A program made the position numbers and the translations under genes. The notes beneath the pieces are model-generated. The model was not told where the DNA came from. It made no database searches and saw only the letters and a program-made list of their open reading frames with translations. From Streptomyces muensis (GTDB lineage: Bacteria; Actinomycetota; Actinomycetes; Streptomycetales; Streptomycetaceae), in assembly GCF_021474425.1 (NCBI RefSeq), contig NZ_JAKEIP010000021.1, positions 1-64,000 of the forward strand: a stretch of DNA of 64,000 nucleotides, in the 5' to 3' direction. Positions 46,015 to 55,152 of the stretch are shown one piece after another. How positions within the stretch are numbered: the first letter of the stretch is position 1; every line of letters starts with the position of its first letter.

Positions 46015-46818
46015 ATGCCTCTGTTCGCCAACGAGCGCAACGTCCGTACGACCCCCGAAGGCCTCCTGTGGGAGCCCAGCGAGCGCTGGGTGCGAGGCCG
46101 CAAGGGCGATGTCACCGTCGTCGACAGCCGGCACCCCGTCCTGGTCTGGGAACCCGATCTGCCCGTCCCCTGCTACGCGTTCCCGCGCGAGGAGGTCCGC
46201 ACGGACCTCCTCCGCCCGGCCAAGAACCCGACACCGGGCAGGCACACCGGGTCGCAGGTCTTCTACGACCTGGAAGTCGACGGCGAGCTGGTGGAGAACG
46301 CGGCATGGACCTTCCCGGCCGCCGACCTCGCCGGGCACATCTCCTTCGAGTGGTTCCGGCGCTGGGGAACCGGGCTCGACCACTGGTACGAGGAGGAGGA
46401 AGAGATCTTCGTCCACCCGCGCGACCCGCACAAACGGGTGGACGCCATGCCCAGCAGTCGTCATGTCCAGGTCGAGATCGAGGGCACCGTCGTCGCGGAC
46501 ACCCTGCGCCCGGTGCTGCTGTTCGAGACGGGGCTGCCGACGCGGTACTACATGCCCCGCGACGACGTCCGCCTCGACCTGTTCGAGCCCACCGACCACC
46601 ACACGGGCTGCCCGTACAAGGGCACGGCCCAGTACTGGAACTGGCGCGGCGAGGGCGAGGTCCCGCGGAACATCGTCTGGAGCTACGCCGAGCCACTCGC
46701 CGCCGTGGCCCCCGTCAAGGGGCTCGTGGCCTTCTACAACGAGGCCGTGGAGATCACCGTGGACGGGCAGCGCCTGGAGCGGCCCGTCACCCCGTTCACG
46801 GCGAGCCTCAAGGCCTGA
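46015..46818 (+). CDS. Protein with two DUF427 domains
   Basis: This 267-residue protein is made of two DUF427 repeats. The first (about 30-125) has DSRHPVLVWEPDLPVPCYAFPREEVRTDLL and the second (about 150-250) has ADTLRPVLLFETGLPTRYYMPRDDVRLDLFEPTDHHTGCPYKGTAQYWNW followed by NIVWSYAEPL. Most DUF427 proteins have one domain and no known function. The H-T-G-C-P-Y-K-G motif is complete only in the second repeat; the first has HTGSQVFYDL, so it has probably lost the active surface. Confidence 0.9.
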   Translation: MPLFANERNVRTTPEGLLWEPSERWVRGRKGDVTVVDSRHPVLVWEPDLPVPCYAFPREEVRTDLLRPAKNPTPGRHTGSQVFYDLEVDGELVENAAWTFPAADLAGHISFEWFRRWGTGLDHWYEEEEEIFVHPRDPHKRVDAMPSSRHVQVEIEGTVVADTLRPVLLFETGLPTRYYMPRDDVRLDLFEPTDHHTGCPYKGTAQYWNWRGEGEVPRNIVWSYAEPLAAVAPVKGLVAFYNEAVEITVDGQRLERPVTPFTASLKA

Positions 46819-47593
46819 CCAGCAGCTGGAAGTCGAACGCGTACCGGGACGCGCGATAGATGTGCGTCCCGTACTCGACCGGCCGGCCCGTGTCGTCGTA
46901 CGCCGTGCGCTGCATGGTCAGCAGCGCGGCGCCCTCCTTCTCGTCGAGGCGTCCGGCCTCCTCGGCGGTGGCGCAGCGGGCGCCGACGGTCTGACGGGCG
47001 CTGTGCAGGGTGATGCCGACCGCGCGCATCATCCGGTACAGGCCGGTCGACTCCAGCCGGGCCGTGTCGAGGTCGAGCAGGCTCGCGGGCAGGTAGTTGC
47101 AGAGGATGGCGACCGGCTGGCCGTGGGTGCAGCGCAGCCGCTCCAGCAGGGTGACCTCCGCGCCCTCCGCGATGCCGAGAGCCGCGGCGACGTCGGCGGT
47201 CGCGGGGACGCGCTCGTTGCGGACGACCTCGGTGGTCGGGCCCTGCCCGGCCGCCTCCAGGTCGTCGTACAGGCTGCTGAGCTCCAGCGGGCGCTTCACC
47301 TGGCTGTGCACCACCTGGGTGCCCACCCCGCGCCGCCGGACCAGCAGCCCCTTGTCGACCAGCGACTGGATGGCCTGTCGGACGGTGGGCCGGGACAGGC
47401 CAAGGCGCACCGACAGGTCGACCTCGTTGCCCAGGAGGTTGCCCGGGGCGAGGACCCCGTGCTCGATCGCCGCCTCCAGCTGCTGGGCGAGCTGGTAGTA
47501 CAGCGGCACGGGACTGCCCCGGTCCAGGGCGAAGTCCAGCGAGTCCAGCGCGGACGTGGACGCGGCGCGTGCGGAACCGCGGGTCTTCGCCAT
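46808..47593 (-). CDS. GntR/UTRA-family regulator of the inositol operon
   Basis: This 261-residue regulator has a GntR winged helix (about 25-95) containing PLYYQLAQQLEAAIEHGVLAPGNLLGNEVDLSVRLGLSRPTVRQAIQSLVDKGLLVRRRG and a C-terminal UTRA ligand domain (about 115-255). HutC-type regulators of this form respond to sugars or their derivatives. It is the last gene of the leftward iol operon, just after mmsA, so it is likely to regulate inositol use. Start MAKTRG at 47593, with GGGAGG upstream. Its tail overlaps the DUF427 gene by 11 bases. Confidence 0.9.
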   Translation of the reverse strand: MAKTRGSARAASTSALDSLDFALDRGSPVPLYYQLAQQLEAAIEHGVLAPGNLLGNEVDLSVRLGLSRPTVRQAIQSLVDKGLLVRRRGVGTQVVHSQVKRPLELSSLYDDLEAAGQGPTTEVVRNERVPATADVAAALGIAEGAEVTLLERLRCTHGQPVAILCNYLPASLLDLDTARLESTGLYRMMRAVGITLHSARQTVGARCATAEEAGRLDEKEGAALLTMQRTAYDDTGRPVEYGTHIYRASRYAFDFQLLVRP

Positions 47594-47615
47594 GGGACGA
47601 ACCTCCCTGTCAGGG

Positions 47616-49109
47616 TCAGGAGTTGCTGGGGAATCCGAGGTTGATGCCACCGTCGGACGGGTCCGGCCAGCGGGTGGTGATCACCTTGCCCTGGGTGTAG
47701 AAGGCGATGCCGTCGTTGCCGTAGATGTGCAGGTCACCGAAGAGCGAGTCCTTCCAGCCACCGAAGGAGTGGTAGCCGACCGGCACCGGGATCGGCACGT
47801 TCACGCCGACCATGCCCGCCTTGACCTCCAGCTGGAAGCGGCGGGCGGCGCCGCCGTCCCGGGTGAAGATCGCGGTGCCGTTGCCCCAGCGGGAGGCGTT
47901 GATCAGGTTGATGGCCTCCTCGTACGTCTCCGCACGCACCACCGCCAGCACCGGACCGAAGATCTCGTCCCGGTACGCGTCCGCCGTCAGCGGCACCCGG
48001 TCCAGCAGCGAGACACCGAGGAAGAAGCCGTCCTCGTGGCCCTCGACCGAGTAGCCGGTGCCGTCGACGACGACCTCGGCGCCCTGCTCGGCGGCCGACG
48101 CCACGTAGGACGCCACCTTGTCGCGGTGCTCGCGCGTGATCAGCGGGCCCATCTCGGACGTCGGGTCGTTGCCGGGGCCGATCTTCAGGTTCTTCGCGCG
48201 CTCGGCGATCTTGCCGACCAGATCGTCGCCGGTGTCACCGACGGCGACCACGACCGACACGGCCATGCAGCGCTCGCCCGCCGAACCGTACGCGGCGTTG
48301 ATCGCCTGGTCGGCGGCGAAGTCCAGGTCGGCGTCGGGCAGGACCAGCATGTGGTTCTTGGCGCCACCGAGAGCCTGCACACGCTTGCCGTGCTCGACCG
48401 CCTTGAGCTGGATGTACTTCGCGATCGGCGTGGAGCCGACGAAGGAGACCGCCTCGATGTCCGGGTGCTCCAGGAGCCGGTCCACGGCCACCTTGTCGCC
48501 CTGCACGACGTTCAGCACACCCTCCGGCAGCCCGGCCTCGGAGGCCAGTTCGGCGAGCCGGTACGACGCCGACGGGTCCTTCTCGGACGGCTTCAGCACG
48601 AAGGTGTTGCCGCACGCGATGGCCAGCGGGAACATCCACATCGGCACCATGGCGGGGAAGTTGAACGGCGTGATGCCGGCGACCACGCCCAGCGGCTGCC
48701 GGATCGAGGCCACGTCGACCCGGGTGGACACCTGCGTCGACAGCTCGCCCTTCAGCTGCACGCTGATCCCGCAGGCCAGCTCCACGATCTCCATGCCGCG
48801 CGCGACCTCGCCGAGAGCGTCGGAGTGCACCTTGCCGTGCTCGGCGGTGATCAGCTCGGCGATCTCGTCGCGGTGGGCGTCCAGCAGCTCGCGGTACTTG
48901 AAGAGGATCGCGGTGCGCTTGGCCAGGGAGGTCTGGCCCCAGCTCTCGAACGCGGCCTTGGCGGAGGCGACGGCGGCGTCCACCTCGTCCACGGTCGCGA
49001 ACGCGACCTGCTTCTCCTGGGCGCCGGTGGCCGGGTTGTAGACGGGGGCGAAGCGGCCGGAGCCGCCCTCCACGGGCTTGCCGTCTATCCAGTGGGTGAT
49101 GGTCTTCAT
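47616..49109 (-). CDS. mmsA: CoA-acylating methylmalonate-semialdehyde dehydrogenase
   Basis: This 497-residue aldehyde dehydrogenase converts malonate semialdehyde (from inositol) or methylmalonate semialdehyde to acetyl- or propionyl-CoA with NAD+ and CoA. The catalytic cysteine is in GSAGERCMAVS (about residue 284), with family segments GVVAGITPFNFPAMVPMWMFPLAIACGNTFVLKPSEKDPS and NASRWGNGTAIFTRDGG. It is the last catabolic step of the operon iolC to mmsA and corresponds to iolA of Bacillus. Confidence 0.95.
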   Translation of the reverse strand: MKTITHWIDGKPVEGGSGRFAPVYNPATGAQEKQVAFATVDEVDAAVASAKAAFESWGQTSLAKRTAILFKYRELLDAHRDEIAELITAEHGKVHSDALGEVARGMEIVELACGISVQLKGELSTQVSTRVDVASIRQPLGVVAGITPFNFPAMVPMWMFPLAIACGNTFVLKPSEKDPSASYRLAELASEAGLPEGVLNVVQGDKVAVDRLLEHPDIEAVSFVGSTPIAKYIQLKAVEHGKRVQALGGAKNHMLVLPDADLDFAADQAINAAYGSAGERCMAVSVVVAVGDTGDDLVGKIAERAKNLKIGPGNDPTSEMGPLITREHRDKVASYVASAAEQGAEVVVDGTGYSVEGHEDGFFLGVSLLDRVPLTADAYRDEIFGPVLAVVRAETYEEAINLINASRWGNGTAIFTRDGGAARRFQLEVKAGMVGVNVPIPVPVGYHSFGGWKDSLFGDLHIYGNDGIAFYTQGKVITTRWPDPSDGGINLGFPSNS

Positions 49110-49164
49110 GGTGCGAAGGGGCCTTTCGAAAGCGGGGGTGAAGTGCGGGTCGGGTGCGGGGAGT

Positions 49165-51042
49165 TCAGAGGTGGTGGCGACGGTCGGCGGCGTGCTGGTC
49201 GTACCGTGTGCGGGCTTCGACGGCGGCCTCGCGGGAGGAGACCTCGGCCACCGGCACGTCCCACCAGGCCTCGGCGCCCGGCGAGGTCGGGTTGAGGATG
49301 TCCGTCTCGACGTACACGCAGGTCGGCCGCTCGGAGGCGCGGGCCGTGGCCAGCGCCTCGCGCAGCTCGCGGACCGTCTTGGCGCGCAGCACGTCCATGC
49401 CGAGGCTGGCCGCGTTGGCGGCGAGGTCGACCGGGAGCGGGGCGCCGGTGAAGGTGCCGTCGGCGGCGCGGTAGCGGTAGTCGGTGCCGAAGCGCTCGGC
49501 GCCGACCTCGTTCGACAGCCCGCCGATGGAGGCGTAGCCGTGGTTCTGGATCAGGACGATGTTGACCGGCAGGCCCTCCTGGACCGCGGTGACGATCTCC
49601 GTCGGCATCATCAGGTACGTGCCGTCGCCGACGAGCGACCACACGGCGACGTCCGGCGCGGCCTGCTGGATGCCGATCCCGGCCGGGATCTCGTAGCCCA
49701 TGCAGGAGTAGCCGTACTCCAGGTGGTACTGGCGCGGAGAGCGCGAGCGCCACAGCTTGTGCAGGTCACCCGGGAGCGAACCGGCCGCGTTGATCACCAC
49801 GTCCTCGTCGCCGACGACCGCGTCCAGCGCGCCCAGCACCTGGGTCTGCGTCGGTACGGCGCTCTCGTCGTCGGCGCGGTAGGCGGCCTCGACGACCGCG
49901 TCCCAACGCTCCTTGCCGGCGCGGTACTCGGCCTCGTACGTCGCGTCCACCCGGTGGCCGGCCAACTCCTCCGCCAGCTTCTCGAGCCCGGCCCGCGCGT
50001 CGCAGACCAGCGTGCGCGCGGCCAGTTTGTGCGCGTCGAAGCCCGTGATGTTGAGGTTCAGGAAGCGCACGTCCGGGTTCTGGAAGAGCGTGCCGGAGGC
50101 GGTGGTGAAGTCGGTGTACCTCGTGCCCACGCCGATCACCAGGTCGGCCGTGCGCGCGGTGTCGTCGCTGACCGAGGTGCCGGTGTGGCCGATGCCACCG
50201 AGGTCGGCGGGGTGGTCGTACCGCAGCGAGCCCTTGCCCGCCTGGGTGGAGGAGACCGGGATGCCGGTGGCCTCGACGAAGGCCTTCAGCGCCGCCTCGG
50301 CCTCGCTGTGGTGGACGCCGCCGCCCGCGACGATCAACGGGCGCTCGGCGGTCCGGATCGCCTCGACGGCCGCGGTCAGCTCGACCGGGTCGGGCGCGGG
50401 GCGCCGTACGTACCAGACGCGCTCGGCGAAGAACTCCTGAGGCCAGTCGTACGCCTCCGCCTGCACGTCCTGGGGGAGGGCCAGCGTCACCGCGCCGGTC
50501 TCGGCGGGGTCGGCGAGGACGCGCATGGCGTTCAGCGCGGACGGGATGAGGGCCTCGGGGCGGGTGATCCGGTCGAAGTAGCGGGAGACCGGGCGCAGGG
50601 TGTCGTTGACCGACACGTCCGCCTCGGTGGGGTGCTCCAGCTGCTGGAGCAGGGGGTCCGGGGCGTGCGAGGCGAAGTAGTCGCCGGGGAGGAGCAGGAC
50701 CGGGAGGCGGTTGATGGTGGCCAGGGCGGCGCCGGTGACGAGGTTGGTCGCGCCCGGGCCGATCGACGTCGTCACGGCCTGCGCGGAGAGGCGGTTGAGC
50801 TGCCGGGCGTAGCCGACGGCCGCGTGCACCATGGACTGCTCGTTGCGGCCCTGGTGGTACGGCATGACGTCCTCGCCCGCCTGGAGGAGGGCCTGACCGA
50901 GGCCGGCGACGTTGCCGTGGCCGAAGATGCCCCAGGTCCCGGCGACCAGCCGGTGCCGTACGCCGTCGCGCTCGGTGTACTGGACGGACAGGAACCGCAC
51001 CAGCGCCTGGGCGACGGTCAGGCGGACGGTGGATGGGCTCAT
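49165..51042 (-). CDS. iolD: 3D-(3,5/4)-trihydroxycyclohexane-1,2-dione acylhydrolase
   Basis: This 625-residue TPP-dependent enzyme opens the inosose-derived diketone ring to 5-deoxyglucuronate. The acetolactate-synthase-like plan is visible: IFGHGNVAGLGQALLQAG and YHQGRNEQSMVHAAVGYARQ (PYR domain), central domain near RPLIVAGGGVHHSEAEAAL, and the TPP-binding LEYGYSCMGYEIPAGIG and GDGTYLMMPTEI. The ATG at 51042 gives the normal length. It lies between iolB (8 bases) and mmsA (55 bases). Confidence 0.96.
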   Translation of the reverse strand: MSPSTVRLTVAQALVRFLSVQYTERDGVRHRLVAGTWGIFGHGNVAGLGQALLQAGEDVMPYHQGRNEQSMVHAAVGYARQLNRLSAQAVTTSIGPGATNLVTGAALATINRLPVLLLPGDYFASHAPDPLLQQLEHPTEADVSVNDTLRPVSRYFDRITRPEALIPSALNAMRVLADPAETGAVTLALPQDVQAEAYDWPQEFFAERVWYVRRPAPDPVELTAAVEAIRTAERPLIVAGGGVHHSEAEAALKAFVEATGIPVSSTQAGKGSLRYDHPADLGGIGHTGTSVSDDTARTADLVIGVGTRYTDFTTASGTLFQNPDVRFLNLNITGFDAHKLAARTLVCDARAGLEKLAEELAGHRVDATYEAEYRAGKERWDAVVEAAYRADDESAVPTQTQVLGALDAVVGDEDVVINAAGSLPGDLHKLWRSRSPRQYHLEYGYSCMGYEIPAGIGIQQAAPDVAVWSLVGDGTYLMMPTEIVTAVQEGLPVNIVLIQNHGYASIGGLSNEVGAERFGTDYRYRAADGTFTGAPLPVDLAANAASLGMDVLRAKTVRELREALATARASERPTCVYVETDILNPTSPGAEAWWDVPVAEVSSREAAVEARTRYDQHAADRRHHL

Positions 51043-51050
51043 CGGGGACC

Positions 51051-51938
51051 TCACTGGGACGGAGCGGTGTAGAGGGGCAGACGGGGGTCGACGGGCTGGT
51101 CGGGCCAGGTGCCGCGGATCCAGGCGTGGTCGGGGTGGTCGCAGATCAGCCAGGCGCGCTCGGCCTCGGGGCCCGCCATGACGTTGAGGTAGTACATGTG
51201 GTGGCCGGGCACCGCCATGGAGGGCCCGTGCCAGCCGTCGGGGATCAGCACGACGTCGCCGCCGCGCACCTCGGCCAGCACGTCGGTGTTCCGGCCGTGA
51301 CCGGACGGGGAGACGCGCTGGTAGCCGAGGCCGGGCGTGCCCTCGTGGTCGGCGAACTCGAAGTAGTAGATCTCCTCCAGCACCGACTCCTCGCCGGGGC
51401 GGTGCTCGTCGTGCTTGTGCGGCGGGAACGACGACCAGTTGCCGCCAGGGGTGATGACCTCGACCGCGATCAGCTTGTCGCACTCGAAGACGCCGGCCGC
51501 GCCGAAGTTGTTCACCTGGCGGGAGGAGTTGCCCGTGCCGCGCAGCTCCACCGGCACCGAGGACGCCGGGCCGTAGCGGGCGGGCAGTCGCCGGGTGCAG
51601 CGCGCGCCGGTCAGCGCGAACCGGCCGCCGCCGGTGGACGAGACGGTCGTACGGGCGTCGCGCGGGACGTAGGCGAAGTCGCTGACGCCGCTGAACACGC
51701 TGTCCCGGCCGGTGATGCGGAAGGTGTCATGGCCGAAGTCGTCCGTCGACTCGACCGTGCAGCCGCCGCTCAGGGACAGCACGATCCACTCGCTGTCGCC
51801 GGTCTCGAAGCTGTGCGAGCCGCCGGGCGGCAGCTCCAGGATCTTCAGGCTGGAGTAGCCCCAGCCGGCCTTCTCGGGCGTGACGTCCACGACGTAGGGG
51901 CCGCCGAGCGCCTTTCCCGCGGGAAGGTGATACGTCAT
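51051..51938 (-). CDS. iolB: 5-deoxy-glucuronate isomerase
   Basis: This 295-residue bicupin-type isomerase converts 5-deoxyglucuronate to 2-deoxy-5-keto-gluconate. The diagnostic metal segment PPHKHDEHRPGEESVLEEIYYFEF (about 170-193) and the tail HHMYYLNVMAGP are present. N-terminus MTYHLPAGKA with the ATG at 51938 behind a GGAGAGAG-like site. It lies in the leftward iol operon between the Cgl0159-type aldolase gene and iolD. Confidence 0.96.
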   Translation of the reverse strand: MTYHLPAGKALGGPYVVDVTPEKAGWGYSSLKILELPPGGSHSFETGDSEWIVLSLSGGCTVESTDDFGHDTFRITGRDSVFSGVSDFAYVPRDARTTVSSTGGGRFALTGARCTRRLPARYGPASSVPVELRGTGNSSRQVNNFGAAGVFECDKLIAVEVITPGGNWSSFPPHKHDEHRPGEESVLEEIYYFEFADHEGTPGLGYQRVSPSGHGRNTDVLAEVRGGDVVLIPDGWHGPSMAVPGHHMYYLNVMAGPEAERAWLICDHPDHAWIRGTWPDQPVDPRLPLYTAPSQ

Positions 51939-51963
51939 CGTCTCTCTCCGCCTCGCAATCCGG

Positions 51964-52842
51964 TCACAACAGGCCGACGGCCGTGTCCACCGCCGTCTCC
52001 ACGCTGCCCTCGGCCGGGTAGAGCAGCGAGCGGCCGACGACCATGCCCTGGACGGTGGGGAGCCTGAGCGCCTTGCGCCAGCGCTCGTACGCGCCCTCCT
52101 GGTCGCCCCCGACCTCACCGCCCAGCAGGACGACGGGGAGCGTGGACGTCTCAAGAACTTCCGCCATGTCGTCCGGGTCATGGGTGACGGGCAGTTTCAG
52201 CCAGGTGTAGGCCGAGGTGCCGCCGAGGCCCGACGCGATGGCGATCGACCTGGTGACGGCCTCGGCGGACAGGTCGTTGCGCACCTGGCCGTCGATCCGC
52301 CGGGAGATGAACGGCTCGACGAACAGCGGAAGTCGCAGTGCGGCCATGTCGTCGATGGCGCGGGCCGTGGTCTCCAGGGTGGTCAGCGAGCCCGGGTCGT
52401 CGTAGTCGATGCGCACCAGCAGCTTGCCGGCGTCGAAGCGGAGCCGGGCCATGTCCTCGGCGCGGTGGCCGGTGAAGCGGTCGTCCATCTCGAAGGAGGC
52501 TCCGGCCAGGCCGCCGCGGTTCATGGAGCCCATGACAACCTTGTCGTCGAGGACGCCGAGCAGCAGCAGATCCTCCAGGATGTCCGCGGTGGCCAGGACC
52601 CCGTCGACGCCGGGCCGGGACAGCGCTATGCAGAGACGTTCCAGCAGATCGGCCCGGTTGGCCATGGCGAGCCGGTGCCCGCCGACGCCCAGGGCGCCGC
52701 GGGCCGGGTGGTCGGCGGCCACGATCATCAGGCGGCCGCTGTCGCCGATCAGCGGGCGGCGCACTCTGCGGGCGGCGGCCTCGGCGATGGCCTCGGGGTT
52801 CCGGGCTCTGACCGCGGTGAGGTCGGGGATGCTGATGCTCAA
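51964..52842 (-). CDS. Cgl0159-type (beta/alpha)8-barrel aldolase
   Basis: This 292-residue protein is of the DeoC/FbaB-like aldolase group found in actinobacterial inositol clusters. It probably takes the place of IolJ or a fused IolC aldolase, splitting 2-deoxy-5-keto-gluconate 6-phosphate to dihydroxyacetone phosphate and malonate semialdehyde. Visible segments are GRLMIVAADHPARGALGVGG, VMGSMNRGGLAGASFEMDDRFTG and YTWLKLPV with the likely Schiff-base lysine. The TTG at 52842 has GGAG six bases upstream. Function is inferred from context. Confidence 0.88.
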   Translation of the reverse strand: MSISIPDLTAVRARNPEAIAEAAARRVRRPLIGDSGRLMIVAADHPARGALGVGGHRLAMANRADLLERLCIALSRPGVDGVLATADILEDLLLLGVLDDKVVMGSMNRGGLAGASFEMDDRFTGHRAEDMARLRFDAGKLLVRIDYDDPGSLTTLETTARAIDDMAALRLPLFVEPFISRRIDGQVRNDLSAEAVTRSIAIASGLGGTSAYTWLKLPVTHDPDDMAEVLETSTLPVVLLGGEVGGDQEGAYERWRKALRLPTVQGMVVGRSLLYPAEGSVETAVDTAVGLL

Positions 52843-52876
52843 GGAAAGCTCCGTTCGGGGGTGGCTCGGTGGGCCG

Positions 52877-53836
52877 TCACGACGCCTGGGCGAGGAGGTC
52901 CTCGACCTCGGACTCGGTGGGCATCGCGGAGGAGCAGGCGAGGCGGGAGGCGACGAGGGCGCCTGCGGCGTTGGCGTACCGCATGATCTTCGCCAGGTCC
53001 CAGCCGGCCAGCAGGCCGTGGACCAGCGAGCCGCCGAAGGCGTCGCCCGCGCCGAGGCCGTTGGCCACCTCGACCGGCACCGGCGGCACCTCGGCCTCGC
53101 TGCCGTCGCGATGCACCGCCAGCACGCCCTTGGGGCCCTGCTTGACGACCGCCAGCTCCACGCCGGCCGCCAGCAGCGCCTCCGCGCAGGCGCGGGGCTC
53201 ACGGACCCCGGTGGCGACCTCGCACTCGTCGAGGTTGCCGACCGCGACCGTGGCATGCCGCAGCGCCTCGGCGTAGTACGGGCGGGCCTGGTCCGGGTCG
53301 TGCCAGAACATGGGGCGCCAGTCGAGGTCGAAGACCGTGGTGCCCGCCTTGTCGCGCGCCTTGAGGGCGGCGAGGGTGGCGGAGCGGCTCGGCTCCTCGC
53401 TCAGACCGGTGCCGGTGATCCAGAAGACACGCGCCGAGCGGATCGCCCAGTAGTCCAGCTCGTCGGAGTGTATCTCCAGGTCAGGGGCCTTAGGCTGCCG
53501 GTAGAAGTACAGCGGGAAGTCGTCCGGCGGGAAGATCTCGCAGAACGTCACCGGCGTCGGATAGGCCGCGACCGGCGTCACCCAGCGGTCGTCGACGCCG
53601 AAGTCCTTCAGGGCCTCGTGCAGATACGCGCCGAACGGGTCGTCGCCGGTGCGCGTGATCACGGCGGTGTCCCGGCCGAGCCGGGCGGCGGCCACGGCGA
53701 CGTTCGCGGCGGAGCCTCCGAGGAATTTGCCGAACGTCTCCACCTGCGTCAGAGGTAGGCCAGACTGCAGGGGGTAGAGATCGACTCCTATTCTTCCCAT
53801 CGTGATCAAGTCGAAGGACTTGGCTGACTCGGCCAT
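52877..53836 (-). CDS. iolC: 5-dehydro-2-deoxygluconokinase
   Basis: This 319-residue PfkB-family sugar kinase phosphorylates 2-deoxy-5-keto-gluconate. N-terminal FDLITMGRIGVDLYPLQSGLPLTQVETFGKFLGGSAANVAVAAARLG is typical of IolC, and the catalytic PfkB signature GLGAGDAFGGSLV holds the base aspartate. It lacks the C-terminal aldolase domain that is fused in some IolC proteins; the next gene supplies that activity. It is the first gene of the leftward operon and is preceded by the divergent iol promoter region. Confidence 0.96.
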   Translation of the reverse strand: MAESAKSFDLITMGRIGVDLYPLQSGLPLTQVETFGKFLGGSAANVAVAAARLGRDTAVITRTGDDPFGAYLHEALKDFGVDDRWVTPVAAYPTPVTFCEIFPPDDFPLYFYRQPKAPDLEIHSDELDYWAIRSARVFWITGTGLSEEPSRSATLAALKARDKAGTTVFDLDWRPMFWHDPDQARPYYAEALRHATVAVGNLDECEVATGVREPRACAEALLAAGVELAVVKQGPKGVLAVHRDGSEAEVPPVPVEVANGLGAGDAFGGSLVHGLLAGWDLAKIMRYANAAGALVASRLACSSAMPTESEVEDLLAQAS

Positions 53837-53916
53837 GCGCGACGCTCCTAGAGCTGGACAGGGGTTGCGGGTCCCAGCGGGCCTGCCGCCTCCCAGGTGT
53901 AGGTCGTGGAGGCCGA

Positions 53917-53986
53917 CGCTGTCAATAGTTTGTACTTACATTCGGACCTGAACGTGAAATGATGTCTTAACAAAGTATTGACAGCG
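53917..53986. promoter_or_regulatory. Divergent iol promoter region with long inverted repeat
   Basis: The arms 53917-53933 and 53970-53986 are reverse complements over 17 bases with one mismatch, 36 bases apart. Each arm carries a perfect TTGACA -35 box facing outward (53920-53925 on minus, 53978-53983 on plus). Between them lies TGTACTTACA (53931-53940), a small palindrome. Likely -10 boxes are TACACC near 53898 (minus) and TTGGAT near 54001 (plus). Confidence 0.75.
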
Positions 53987-54044
53987 GGCGCATCTAGGGA
54001 TTGGATCCCGTCCCAGCGAACCGCAGTGGTTCCACGGCACACGA

Positions 54045-54067
54045 CCCGGACTTTCCCAAGGTCCGGG
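54045..54067 (+). other. Hairpin in the leader of the inositol ABC operon
   Basis: CCCGGACTTT (54045-54054), loop CCC, AAGGTCCGGG (54058-54067): a 10-bp stem with one wobble. It would lie in a leader of about 120 bases before the substrate-binding protein gene. It is not followed by a T-tract; mRNA stabilisation or attenuation are possible. Confidence 0.5.
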
Positions 54068-54135
54068 CCACGGATCCAGTGATCATCCCTTTCCCCCCCG
54101 TCGCACACCCCGTCGCACAGTGAGGTGCTGGAAAG

Positions 54136-55152
54136 ATGGACCGCTACACCCCCCGCTCCCGCAAGCTGGCCCCTATGGTGGCCGTGGCTGCCGCGGCAGC
54201 GCTGACCCTCGCAGGCTGCTCCAGCAGCTCTGGTGGCAAGCAGGCCGAGGAGGGCGGGGAAAACGCTTCTGCGGGCAAGGCCAACACTCCCCGTATGACC
54301 GTCGCCCTGGTGACCCACCAGGCGCCCGGTGACACCTTCTGGGACATCGTCCGCAAGGGCGCCGAGGCGGCCGCCGCCAAGGACAACATCAAGTTGGACT
54401 ACTCCGCCGACCCGAACGCGGGCAACCAGGCCACCCTGGTGCAGACCGCGATCGACAAGAAGGTCGACGGCATCGCGGTCACCCTCGCCAAGCCGGACGC
54501 CCTGAAGGACGTCATCGCCAAGGCGAAGGCCGCGAACATCCCCGTCGTCGGCCTCAACTCCGGTGTGAGCGACTGGCAGAAGCTCGGCCTGATGGAGTTC
54601 TTCGGCCAGGACGAGACGGTGGCCGGCGAGGCGCTCGGCAAGCGCCTGAACGAGGCCGGCGCCAAGAAGGCCGTCTGCGTCATCCAGGAACAGGGCAACA
54701 TCGGCCTCACCCAGCGCTGTGACGGCGTGAAGAAGACGTTCGAGGGCACGACCGAGACCCTGAACGTCAACGGCACGGACATGCCGTCCGTGAAGTCCAC
54801 GATCACCGCCAAGCTCAAGACGGACAGCGACATCGACTACGTCGTCACCCTCGGCGCGCCGTTCGCGATGACGGCCGCTCAGTCCGTGGACGAGACCGGC
54901 AGCAAGGCGAAGGTCGCCACCTTCGACCTCAACAAGGAACTGACCGGAGCGATCAGCAAGGGCGACATCGAGTTCGCCGTCGACCAGCAGCCCTACCTCC
55001 AGGGCTACCTGGCGATCGACTCCCTCTGGCTCTACAAGAACAACGGCAACTACATGGGCGGCGGCGAGGCACCGGTGCTGACGGGACCTGCCTTCGTCGA
55101 CAAGACGAATGTCGAGACGATCGACAAGTTCGCCGCGAAGGGCACTCGGTGA
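54136..55152 (+). CDS. Sugar ABC transporter substrate-binding lipoprotein (probable inositol binding)
   Basis: This 338-residue periplasmic-binding-protein type I (ribose/LacI-like) lipoprotein has the signal MDRYTPRSRKLAPMVAVAAAAALTLAGC with lipidated C28 (LAGC). The mature fold includes MTVALVTHQAPGDTFWDIVRKGAEAAA, VDGIAVTLAKPDAL and NIPVVGLNSG. Placed first in an operon with permease, ATPase and inositol enzymes, divergent from iolC, it probably binds myo-inositol or a derivative outside the membrane. The GTGA overlap links it to the permease gene. Confidence 0.92.
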   Translation: MDRYTPRSRKLAPMVAVAAAAALTLAGCSSSSGGKQAEEGGENASAGKANTPRMTVALVTHQAPGDTFWDIVRKGAEAAAAKDNIKLDYSADPNAGNQATLVQTAIDKKVDGIAVTLAKPDALKDVIAKAKAANIPVVGLNSGVSDWQKLGLMEFFGQDETVAGEALGKRLNEAGAKKAVCVIQEQGNIGLTQRCDGVKKTFEGTTETLNVNGTDMPSVKSTITAKLKTDSDIDYVVTLGAPFAMTAAQSVDETGSKAKVATFDLNKELTGAISKGDIEFAVDQQPYLQGYLAIDSLWLYKNNGNYMGGGEAPVLTGPAFVDKTNVETIDKFAAKGTR

